Assembly: GCA_004298075.1 (NCBI GenBank)
Contig: SCRK01000160.1
Span: 1-12,607 of the forward strand
Length of the DNA stretch: 12,607 nucleotides
Direction: 5' to 3'
From: a bacterium
GTDB lineage: Bacteria > Omnitrophota > Gorgyraeia > Gygaellales > Profunditerraquicolaceae
Shown piece after piece: positions 1 to 12,000 of the stretch. The notes under the pieces are model-generated. The model was not told the origin of the DNA. It was given only the letters and a program-made list of their open reading frames with translations, and ran no database searches. Both the position numbers and the translations under genes were made by a program. Every line of letters starts with the position of its first letter. Position 1 is the stretch's first letter.

Positions 1-1
1 G

Positions 2-3000
2 ATTGTCAGAAGAGGCAGTGATGGGAAAGAAACAAGTATTAAGGCAGGGGATGTTTATAATACCGCGCAATATATGTTCCGTCAGGCAATCTGGGAAAAG
101 GCGGTAGAGAATAAAAAGAACGCGTTTAATAATGACAATGATCTAGAAGCCGCTATAGGATTAGAAAATAATCTTAAAGATGGTAAAGTAATAATAAGCG
201 TAGAAGAAATGAAGGCTGCTGCCAGAGAGGTTTATCGTGGTTTTGCTTCAGATGTTTTGAAGGCAAAGCTAAGCGAAGCTGTTGAGAAAGATGCGCAGAG
301 AAGGGTAGCAGCAGAGGCAAAAGAGCATCAGGTTAGAATAGATAAAGAGATAGACAGCTTCTTGAACCCTCAGATAGAGCAAGCAGCAAAAGAAGCGTCT
401 AGAAATAATGAAGTGCAGGCCAACAAAGCAGCAGTTGTTGAAAGGCTTGTTGAGCAGGAGAAAGAGGCGCACAGGAAGGCCGGGACATTAGAAAGCTGGG
501 ATGAAGCATTAGCAAGAGACTGGCACACAAAACAGTTCGAGAGCCAATTTAGAAACCAAAAATCCGGAGAAGTTGAAAGGCTTGTTGAGCAGGAGAAAGA
601 GGCGCACAGGAAGGCCGGGACATTAGAAAGCTGGGATGAAGCATTAGCAAGAGACTGGCATTCTAAGCTTATGGATACTGGTAGAGAAGCCGAGAAGTTA
701 ACAGCAAAATTGATGTTAGAAGGAATAGCTAAAGAAGCACAGCGTGTAGCTGAAGAAGAACTGCGCTCAACCAGAGAGAATTTAAGAGAACAATATGCAG
801 AACAGTATCCATATGATGAAGAAGGATTGGCATTAGGGTGGCATAGAGAGCAGGCTAAGAGGGATTTTGAAAGATCTCTTGAGTATAAAGAAGAGGTTGA
901 TAACGCTATTGCTTCTATTCTTTTCGGTCATAACTTAGAGAAAGCTATGGAATTGACCTTGCTTGAGCATAATTTAGCCGGCGCCATTACGCATATGATC
1001 AAGAATGATGATTTTTCTGTACAGAATGTATTTAACCGGGTTAACCTGCTTTCCTTTTCCATGGGCAAGATAATGCCTTTTGTCCCGGCAGAAAGAATGG
1101 AAGCCTATAAATATATGTCAGCCAAAGACAACATGGATAGAAATCTAAAAAGGGATGCATTAAAGCAGGCAACCAAAGCTCAAGCGGTTATGGAAGAGGC
1201 TAATAGGACTAACCAGATATATCAGGCTATCCAGTCTAAGCTCAGGGCAGAAAATCGCAGTGTGGTTACCTTAGAAGATGTGAGGGATGCTCTTAAATCA
1301 AATTTAGGCGGAGAAGCTGCCGGTGAAATTGATTTAGCAGTTAAGAGGAAAATTGAAGAGTTAGATGAAAAGATTAATGCGATTAAAGATTTTGATACTT
1401 TGGAAGGCCAAAAGAATTTATGGGAGATATTAAAGAGTGAAGGATTAGAGGCATCTTGGGAACAAATTGATAGGCTTGTAAGGCAAGAGAAGGAATCTGC
1501 TAAAGAAGGCTGGGATGAATCCCTGGCAAGAGAATGGCATACTAAGTCAATTCTTAAGGATAAAATAGCGGAATTGAAAGAAAAAAAGACGGCTGAAGCA
1601 AAGCTTAAAGCCGGTAAGGAAGTATATGAAAAAGCAAAATTAGAAGCGCAGAACCTTTTCGGCCGGGATTTTAATACGCTTGCGGATTTTATGCACGCCC
1701 GCTACCTGATGAGCGAGGAATTCGGCGGTTTAGGAAAGGAGATTTACCAGCGCGCTCAGGAAATAACAGGCAGACAGAAAGCCGTTGGGTATTTTGGCGA
1801 AGGAAAGCCGGAGGATGTGCTTGCTCAGGCAGCGCGAGAAGTTATCGAAGAGCGGCTAATCGATCAAGAAACCGACCGTCGCTTGGCAGAACAGCTAGCA
1901 GGGCGTGAGCAAAAAATAGATGCGCTTGTGGAGAGAGAAAGAAACATAATGGAAAAATCAAGGCAATTGGATCGTTGGGATGAAGGTTTGGCAAGGGAAA
2001 GGTATGCAAGAAGCCATGAGGAGAACGATCCTTTGCCTTCAAGGGAAGAGATAAGAGGACAGGTAAAAGCTGAAAAAGAGGCTAGCCCTGATTTATATAC
2101 AGATTCAAAGGATTTCTTGGGCAGGGACCTCAATAATATACTGGTTTCTATCGGCCAGGCTGCCAAACAGCCTTTATTTAAGAAAGATGCGTTTATGACA
2201 AAGGAGGTTGAAACAAAGGCGAAGGATTCCAAAGTGCAAGAATTAACAATCTTCTCAGATCACGCATCCTATAAAAAGGCAGGAGAGTTGGCTGAGGGTT
2301 TGCCGGCGAAAGAAAAGGCTTTGATGGGAGAGCTGTTTAAAGGCTCTTTGGACGCAAACACAATAGCCAAAATGCGCACCGGTACTATCAATGAAAAATC
2401 ATTGTATGAACTGGCGCGCAGTACGCACTATAAAACACAGCTTGCGCAGCTAAGCATATCTGACTTGTTTGCTATGCAGCAGAATGTTGAAGCAAAGCTA
2501 AGGCATGAAACAGCTAATAGGTCCGATACAGCCGTAGCCAATGAAACCGCAGAAATTCACATGTTTGGTTTTGGCAAGGTGGTATTGCTGGATTTAAAGG
2601 CAGAGATAGATTCGATGATCAGCGATCTTCTATTACAGAAGCTTGGTAATTCTGAGAACCGCCAGTCTTTCTCCCGGGTCCTTGAAGCCCAAAGAGAGAA
2701 TAACAGATTGAAGACAGAAACTGATACAGTGCAATTTGTGGAAATAGTAAACGGGCAGAGAGTGGCGCATGATTTTCTTTTGACTGAAGGGGTGAGAAAT
2801 AAGGCGATTGAAGCAACCACGAATTTTGTGGGGGCTCTGATGTGGAAAACTTTAGATGAGGATCAGAATAAATTAGAGCAATTGATTTCGTATTTAAAAG
2901 CCAGCCTGAAAAATGGGTCAACCTCTATTAGTATTAAAGAAGCTTTTGATAAGGCAGAACTCGGTATTCCGGAAGGTTTTAGGGATTCACCTTTCCTGCA

Positions 3001-6000
3001 GCTGCCGGTAATGGAGAATATGCTTGACATGCTGGTGCCGCAAGTGGAAGGGCTGGGAGCCAATAGGGAATTAGTGAAATTGGCAGGTGGAAAATTCGAG
3101 GTTATTTTTGGGGACATAACCGGTGAGCAGGCGAAGGAAATTAAGGGTATAACCGAAGCGATTGGGGAATTGTCTGAAATATCCGCGGGACACAACAGGC
3201 TTATAGCTGAAGTCCTTTCAAGAATTGAAGAGAAGAGCGTGGAAGAAAAAGGTGAGCTGAGGAAAAAGATCGAAGATGTCATTATTGAGAAAGATCCTGC
3301 AAATCTTGCCAAGGCATTAGATACTTTAGAGAAGATGTATGGTGAGAAACTTAAAGAAATGGGCTATTCTGATACAGATATTGCAGGCTTGAAGAATGAT
3401 TTAAGAACCAAGGTGGAAAAATTGGCAAAGTCTTTAATTGAATGTAAAGATAATTTAGAAAAAGCGATTGGTAAGGAATTCTCATCTTTAAAAAGCTTAG
3501 AAAGATTCCTGCAGATTTTTAATATGGGGCGGGAATGGGCAAAAGACATTGAGACAGGCAAAGGTAAGGATGTTAAAGAAGGCAGCATAAAAGCGATTAA
3601 GGCTGAGATTGGGAAGATCCATTTAAGTTACCTCAAAGGCGACTATAGCAGCAGGGGCGAGCGTGATATTAAATTAGCCCCGCTTAAAGAAAAGCTTTTT
3701 AATCAGTTGAGGGCATCAAATAAAGAGAAGATAGATGAGCTAAGGGGTATTTTAAAGGATATTAAACTAACGGATAATGCGGTAGCTGCACCGACTGCTG
3801 TATTTAATAAAGAAGCCGGAGAAGTAACTCTTAAATTAGGCGATGAATTTGTCGATATAATACTGCCTGAATTAAGGTCTAAGGATGATAGTAATAATGA
3901 CTTGACTGGAGTTCAGAAAATAAGAGATCTTACTTTAAGCAGGCTTGTTGAGGCGAATAAAGATTTTCAATCCAAGTATGGATTAGCGAAAATAATTGAG
4001 AAAACCATAGAAGAATCCATGGCAGGGAAGGAATTTGAATCTCAAGACAAGCAGGAGGCTTATAGGGTAGAACAGGTTATACTTGCTGTGAGAGAGGTTG
4101 GCAAAGCGATTATGCAAGAATTCAATGCCTATAAAGTGCGCAATATATTGGAAAGCAAAGAAATCAGCAATAAAGAAAAAGCGTTAGAGATTTCCGATCT
4201 TTTAAATTCTCCGGTAACAGGTGATCAGATTAAAAATATTACAGAAATAGATAGTTTTATCAACAGCAAGAAAGATGCCTTTAAAGATATGAAACTGATT
4301 CAGCGTGAGTTCATTAATATCCTTACAGGAAAAGAACTTATAGAAGCGGCAATGGGCAATGGAAAAACTTTGGCTGCCGGATTAGCCTTGATTGCTGACA
4401 GGCTTATCAGAAAAGAGGATGCTTCGGGTATATCTTTGTACATGAATCCTAGTAGTATCCTGGTGGCCAAGACCATTAAAGACTTGCAATTCTGGGGTAA
4501 ATTGTTCGGCCATAAAGTTGAGAATTTCAATGCTTATGTAGAGAATCTTCCTACTACTTTATTATATGCTATGTTAAAGAGGACTGACTCTATTTTTGTG
4601 GGAAGTATGGATACTGCTCCGCAGATATTCAATAAGAGGATTTCTATGGATATATTTGAGCGTGAGGCAGTGGAAGGGATCTTTGAATATCTGCGGGAAA
4701 AGAACAGTTTTGTGGTTTGGGATGAAGCGCAGAATTTGATTCTTTCGCAGATAGAGGCTATTGTGGGCGAAGGCCACGCCTCTTTAGAGAAATACAGAAG
4801 CAGGGGTATAATGCTTTATAACGCGATCAAGAAATTAGACCAAACGCGTGATTTTAAGAAATTAGAGATCACTCTTTCTTCAGCCGAATATGCCAGCTAC
4901 TGGGATAAAACAGCTTCTTCGAGCCTGCTTAATAGCTTCAAGGGTTCTGATCAGCAGGCCTGGACAATGGTAAGGGATAGGTTTATAGCCTCAAGAGGGC
5001 TTGAGAATGCTATTAGAAGAGAGCTGGGTAATGATAAAAATATCGGGGCGGGCGAGATTGCCAGCGCTTTCTCAGCATATATGGAAAAAGGCAAGAGAGT
5101 GGCGTTTACCAAAGAAGGAAGAGTGGTACCTGCAGAGAGCGGTATGAACGCGAACCAGATCCTGCAGGATCCTATGTATACGGTGGTCAGCGCCTTAAGA
5201 AGAGCTGAGATTTCAGGAAATAATGTGCGCATAAACTGGAGAGATTCTTCTACGGGCGGCACAACTACCGTTGCCTCTAACGCCCTTTGGTTCTTAAGAG
5301 AGGTTTCCGGCAGGCATACGGCGTTATCCGGCACGCTCAGCCCGTATAAACATTCTTTGTCGCTTTTATTCGATGGAACAGTAAATACATTAGGAGGGAA
5401 GCCGGCGCTTAATTATAAAGTTACAGATGCTCAGGGAAACCCAGTAGCGCCATATCTTGAATTTTTAGTAAGAGGATCTATTGAGCATAAAGTTGAGATC
5501 GCAAGAGGTTCTTATAAAGAGTTAGCAGCGAAAGTAAAGGAAGTTTTGAATAAGGATGGCGCGTTTATTTCTGTGCGTCAAACGGAGCTTGCAGAATTAA
5601 AGAATGCGTTAAAAGAAGCAGGCTTATTAGATAAAGCCGACATTTATGATAACGCTATTGGCAATGACAGAAAGATTGAGTTAGGCAATGCTTTAGAAAG
5701 GATGGGTAAAGGCCAGATTATAGTGGCAGTATTGGAAATTGCCAAAGAAGGGTTGAATGTGGCTGAAGGCGTGCAATTATTCCACGCCGCGGATAAGGGG
5801 GATATAAGCGGAGCGCTCCAGTTATTTGCCCGTATTAATAGAACTAATAGCAAAAGTAACCTGGATAATATCAATCTTTTCTTCACCAGAGAAGGGGTGA
5901 ATAAATATCTGCAGGATAATCATCTGGTAAGTACAGTATTAAAGGAAAGATGGGAGGCAAGAAAGAAAGAGATAAGTGAGGGCCAAGGTTTACCTGAAGC

Positions 6001-9000
6001 AAAACAGGCTGAAATAGCTACACTGGATAACCTGATATCCAATTTAGATAATCTTAAGAAATCCGATAGCATAATAGCTGACGAAATGGCAGTCTTACTT
6101 GCTTTCCATATTGGTGAAGAGGTTCTTAAATCTCAAGTTGCGCAGGAGCAGTTTAATAGAGTAGTGCAGGATTTAGGCATAAAAATGCCCTTTGAAATGT
6201 TAAAGGCATTATGGACAGAGCGCGTGTTTACCTCAAAGGGCACCCCGCAAGAAAAGATATATGAAGCAAGGCTTGATTTTTTAAGCCAGGTCGAACAGGA
6301 ATTCATCCTGAAACATAATTCAGAATTATATGCTTCTTATGCTTTTAAAGATAAAGCCGACCCTATGGATATAGCTAAGAATATTTTAACCAGCATGTCC
6401 AGGCAGATAGCGACACTTACGGATGTACTTTCCGGAGTATCCAGCCGTTTTGCCAGCAAGGATTACGAGTATACCAACGCGGTATATTATCAATTAACAC
6501 AGCATAAAGCCGCCAAAGAGATTTTATTAGACAAACAGGCAAGAAAAGAGATCGATGACATATTTAGCCTGAAAGAATGGGATTTTGAGAGCAGTTTGCA
6601 AACCAAGTGGGAAAAGAAAATGCAGAGTAGGATAGGAGGAGAAGGAAATAACAGGCAGACAGCTCCTCCCGTGGATGCCACCTATGCTCAGATGGCAGAT
6701 AATCTTAAAGAAGATATTAATACCAAGGTCAGTAAGACAGCGGGCGATAAAACACATGTAGTAGATAACTTATTAGATTGGTCGGTATATTTAGCAGATA
6801 ACGTATTCCTGCCAAGCGTAAGAACCTCCAGTAATTCCTCTAAAGAAATTGTAGCTGAAAAGGCGCAAGTCCTCCGGACAGTAAATGCCTACGAAGCGTT
6901 ACTTCAGAAAAAATTAGGAGACACCCTTAAATTCAACCAGGAAACCAAAGATAAATTGAGCTTGGCTTTGGATGGTTTAGGGAAGAACAGCTTCAGCCCG
7001 TATTTTGCCGGAGTGTTGGCAGGGGAATTAAGCCAGATAGCTTCAAGCGAAGGTTATAATGGTACGGCAGGCGGAGCGTTCCTTGCTACCTTAGCTAATT
7101 CAATTTTGAATATAGCAAATAATGCAAGCTATGTAATAAATGGCTCAAACACGCAGGATATAAATTTGCTCCAGACCGCAATTAATGTGAATAACGCTAT
7201 TAACAATAGTGTCGGGGCTTATCCAGGCTTAAGCGTATCGGATCAAAAGCTCTTTAAAGATTTACTCTCTTTGGCGATTAACCCGGTTGTGGAAAAAGAA
7301 GGGGATAGCGAAGGATTATACGGTTACAACAGATTAGAAAAACTTGTTGGCAGGGCTCATTATATTGAGGCAGTTGCCGGTAAAGGCGCGGCCGCAAGAA
7401 CTCCATATTTTGTGCAGACTCAAGACGCTATGGTTAATTACTGGTTAGGTTTAAATAAAACGAACAGTATCGGTTCCTGGTTGCGCAGAGGCTTTGCCCA
7501 GAAAGACCGCGGTTCAGATAATGTTAAATGGGAAGCGATGATCCGGCCTTTTGAATATTCTGGTAAAACATCGTTGTGGAAGATGTCCAGGGTTTTAAAT
7601 GCCAACCCGCTTTATTCTTCAGTGTCCCCCCTATTTACCGATCTTAAACTTACTGAAAAACAAAAGAATCTCATGCTTGCCGGAGGAGCGGCTGCAGCTT
7701 ATACCTTGGCATGGGCCTCTTTCTCCCTTTTAACTATGGGCGCGGGTTTAGTGGCTGGCGCAGGCATAGCGCTGGCCTTAAGAGAGAACAGAAAAGACTT
7801 TATAAAGCTCGATGATAAACTTAACGCGATTAGCGGCCAGGATAAACTGCTTAAAAATTATATGTTGGCTCAGCATAAAGCCGCCCAGGATACCGCAAAG
7901 GGGTATCTGTTACAGCAGAAAGATTATCCAAAGTTAATGAAGGCTTTAGGGTTTATACGGCCGTTCTCGCCGTTCAGCTATTTCTATATTAAGAATTCAC
8001 CTTCAGACCGCAACCTGTTTAATATGAGCTTTAATAAATATTTTAAATCCTCATACGGGATCAAGGATGCCGGAGACCAGGATTTAAGCTTGATAGAGCA
8101 ATTGAATAAAACATATAGCATGTTTGCAGCCGAAGGAAAGAACAGGGCGACTCGCAGATTGCTGGGATTTATTCCTGTGCGGGAAGGCAGGCTTAATCTG
8201 GGGATGTTAACGAAATTTAATGAATCTTCTCTCGAGGCCAGGTTAAAGCAGGTGGATGAGATTTTGGGGACTACTTTTAGCGATGATTATAAAGGCATTG
8301 AAGAATTAAAGAACAAAGGATTGGATACGGATGCCCCAATTGAAGTTTTACAAAAGATTTTAGGAAAATTAGGCGCTAAGGCAAAAGCAAATAACGGCAG
8401 AGAAATTGATATGTTTGATATCGCTGCTTCCGGTATGAAAGCAGATAAAACAAAGAGAGCGGAATATCAAAAGTTAATTAATTCTTTGTATGATATTTCT
8501 ACTGAGATTGTAAATAAAGATACCATGTCAGAAGCTGAATATAACAAGAAAATGCAAGGCTTTAAAGATACGCTGGACAGCGTAATTACTCATTTGCAGG
8601 GGCTCTCTACCGCAAATATTGCCTCAAGGACCGAAGAAAAAGCCAGCAGCATAACCAATGCTCGTATTAATAAGAGATTAGGCGAGTTGTTAAATAATGA
8701 CGCGAGCTTTATTAATAACGATATTGAAGCAAGGGGAATAAACAATTTAAAAGGCTTAATTAAGAATGAATTAGAGAAGGTAGACATAAATAAAGAGCTT
8801 TCCCGGGAAGCCGTTGAAACTGACGATAAGTTGGGCGCAAGAATCCTGGATCAGAGAAACCATATTATTGCGGGAATAATTTCAGCTATCGCTTACGCAG
8901 AAAGCCACCTGGAAAAGAATATAGGTGATGAATATAATGAAGTACTATTTACCAAATATGTACGCGGCATTCTAAAGGATGGTTCTTTGGGCCTTAAAGA

Positions 9001-12000
9001 TAAAGTAGAGCGGTTGCACAAATTAGCTGAGACAGGCGCTGGAGAATATAAGCATTATATAAGAGCCCAGGAAGAATTGAGGAAGATTTTAGGCTCCGAT
9101 AGGGAAACATTCATTTATCAGACACAGGAAACGGCCCAGAGAAAGAAAGCAGACAGGCAATTTAACAAGAAGCTTCTTGAACTTATAGGCGGGATGGAAA
9201 GGCTGTTATTGCTTAAATACGAAGCGCAGGATATGGTAGGCGATCATACCCTCCCAGAGCATACAAAATATTTCTATCAGATAGCCCTGGAAATGATGAA
9301 TGACTTCAGCGCCAAGAATGCGGGAGCATTAGCGAAATTAAAATCTAATCCTTCTATTGCAGCAATCGCGGGATTTCCGGAAATCTCATTACCCCACCTC
9401 CATAAATTAGCCGGCTTAAAAGAGCTTATTTCTCTTTATAAGAAGGAATTGGCTTTGAGTGATGATGTGGTAGCTTATGATAAAGATGGATATAAGGGTT
9501 TATTAAAGAGCCTGGGAATTGAATTAAACTCAGCTAAGATCCGGCAGGAAGTAGTTGCCGTTACAGGAGCGGCAGGTTTTGCAAATATTGAAAAGAATAT
9601 TAAGGATTATATATTGGATAGAGTAGTAACAGCGATAGCGCTTAAGGCCAAAGGCTATCTGCGGCCTGGCATGGATCTTACCGATATTGTGCCGCTTATG
9701 GGTTTTACCGGCAAGGCGCTTAAGGCCCAGATGAGAAATGATCTACAGACGCCTTTGCAGCAATTGGCGCAGCAGCTAGTTTATCAGGTGGCTAAGAATG
9801 ATGCTGAAATGAGCTTGGCGATCAAGAAAGATTATGAGGAGGCGATGGCTGAATTAAACAACTGGTTGGCTGAGAAATCAGAGGATTCCGGTGAGGCAAA
9901 TATTGATATCTATTTTGCGCCTTCATATATTGATACGGTTAAATTTATGGACATGAGAAATAAAAATCAAGGCCTGCAGGTGTGGATTCCATTAGACAGG
10001 TTTGAAGTTTATTTAGGGGATAACGGAAAGATAGGATTCAAACTTAACGATACCGGAGTGGTTGAGGCCCGCCATGAAATCCTTGGCCACGGTTTCGGGC
10101 TTGCTTTAGGGATTCCGTTAGGGGAAACCCGCGAGGATATCCGTGGTTACAATGACACCGAAGTTTTTGCCCAATTATTGACAGCCATAGACACAATATT
10201 TAGGGCAGCTCAAAGGGGGTATATCAATCCTTCAGAGTTTACCTATCTTAAGATAGATAAGACCATAGATCATATCTTTAGCAAGAAGCAGAGATTTAGC
10301 TATTGGTATCAGAATAAAGGCAATGCCAGCAAGGAAATGGATGTATATAGCAACTTTATGAGGGATGCTTATGCCGCGTATTATTTTGGCCAGCTTCAGA
10401 ATAATCTGTTTGGTAATAATCCTTCTATAATTCATAACCCCGCGAATGTATTAAGGGCATTTACGGAGCAGGCATTTAGATTATTCAAGGTTAATCGTTT
10501 TACCGGCAGCCTCAAGGCGTTCAATGAAAAGGAAAGCATTCAGGGTATAATAGAAATGTTAGAAAAGGAGATTGCTGATACTGAAACATCTCAGGAAGAT
10601 GCGCAAGAGTTATATAAAGAGATTCAGGTGTTTAGGGCGCAGTTAAGCCGATACAAGTATGTTCCCAGCAAAGAATACCTGGAAGGTAAGATGCTTCCTA
10701 ATTTCTCTAAATGGGCCAATGATATTCGTAAGACCCTTGCGCAGGGACGAGGCACTACCTCTATAGCTAATGAATGGCTGGATTTAAAAGGCCCGACAAT
10801 AGCTAAATTATATCCGCAGTCATATTTTGAAATGTTCTATTCACCGGCAGCACTTTCTCTTATAAAAACAACTGATTCTTTGCCTGTCCTTTTAGCCGGC
10901 GGTAATCCTCCTCCTGATCCTATGATTAGGCGCTACAACGAAATGTTAGGGCAGATTTTCGAAGTGGACAAAACCAATAAAGTTTATACCATAATTGCGC
11001 CTAAGGTTGGGGTCACCATGGATGAAGATGATTTCATGGACATATTAATGAATATATTCGGGATTACTCCTAAGCAGGCAAGGTCTATATGGTTGTATAG
11101 TATTGAATATTCGCCGGGAGATGTGTTAAAAGGCATAGATCAACAAAGATATAGCAGGGTACTTGCATATTTGGGTAAAAGTGGCGCTATTGAGTTGCAA
11201 GATTTTGTAAACTATGTGGGCGGCTATAGCGCAGAAACAAGAAGATTTATCGCCGTATTTAAGGCCCAGCATATATACGGATTAGGCCCGGGCCAATTTA
11301 TCGCAAGAGATGATCATACCAAGGGAGATATCAAAAAGGCTTTAGCTTTCTATTCTCATGACGCGGCTGAAGCATTAATCAGGGCAGAAGCGGCTAATGT
11401 CGATCAGCAGGCCTTTGGTGGTGCTTTTATAAGGAATACCAAAACTGAGAACAAAGAATTTAACAATTTAAGCAACCATATCAGGAAAGATTATGATTCC
11501 ATATATTCCTATATATTAAGTATACGTTATAGCGGACATTCCTGGGCAGATAAACAACAGATGTTAAAAGGCATATACGCACGCTTATTTGGCCCGGATT
11601 ATGATCACAAAGATGTAAATCTTAATATAAGAGTAGGGGCTCTGAAGACAATATTAAAGGATGCTTATGCAAAGAGCGATGAAGCTGTTGTGGATTGGGA
11701 TAAGGTTGTTACCGCAGCAAAAGAGGTTGAGAAATCAAATTTCGGGAGGCTGGTTGAAATGTCCGGCCACATTGCTTCATTCTTTGCCGTTCCCGGAGCC
11801 TCTTTTGATGAATTTAATACTAATACCAGGCTGACCAAAGCCGCGGAAGTTGTGCTTAATGACCAAAAACTAAGAAGGGTTTTCCAGGGCCTGTATGATA
11901 AGGCAGGTTTTGGGTTGTTAAGCAGTTCTTCTTCCCTGAATAACTCAGAGGTAAGCCGGAATGATATTATAGCAAATGCGTTATTAGCGATATTTCAGTC

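Larger units (their letters stand above)
2..2020 (+). other. Charged helical/coiled-coil region with WDExLAR repeats (residues 1-673)
   Basis: This part of the giant protein is dominated by Glu, Lys, Ala, Arg and Gln with very few Pro or Gly, giving long predicted helices and probable coiled coils, clearest from residue 85 to 260 and 370 to 550. A short motif, W-D-E-x-L-A-R-x-W-H, recurs near residues 166, 211, 504 and 659, with a weaker echo at 272. Between the repeats are less charged helical stretches, for example around 301-365, that could be small globular parts. No catalytic motif or known domain is recognised. The likely role is a structural stalk or an oligomerising or binding segment. 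The repeats are listed separately. Confidence 0.6.

Noticed and set aside
74..76. First in-frame ATG (Met 25) as a possible gene start
   Set aside because: The frame is open to the left edge, the upstream residues look like normal coding sequence, and no clear ribosome binding site precedes the ATG. The start is most likely outside the window.
437..660. CRISPR-like or mobile-element repeat
   Set aside because: Only two exact copies exist, they are long, in frame and coding, with no palindromic ends, no inverted repeats and no transposase or cas gene nearby.
2200..2208. AAAGGAGGT, a perfect Shine-Dalgarno-like string
   Set aside because: No start codon follows at a useful distance and the bases encode Thr-Lys-Glu-Val in the open giant frame, so it is coding sequence.
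2863..3312. Minus-strand open frame of 149 codons, Ser/Phe-rich
   Set aside because: Antisense shadow of the coding frame. Ser, Phe and Leu richness comes from the reverse of Glu/Lys codons. Several similar but shorter frames elsewhere were dropped for the same reason.
7388..7395. GCGGCCGC (NotI site), possible cloning scar
   Set aside because: It reads in frame as part of a Gly-Ala-Ala-Ala-Arg stretch and the surrounding sequence is continuous coding, so it looks natural.
10073..10090. Classical HExxH zincin motif
   Set aside because: The second His is one residue further on (HEILGH), so a standard HExxH label would be wrong. It is reported as HExxxH instead.
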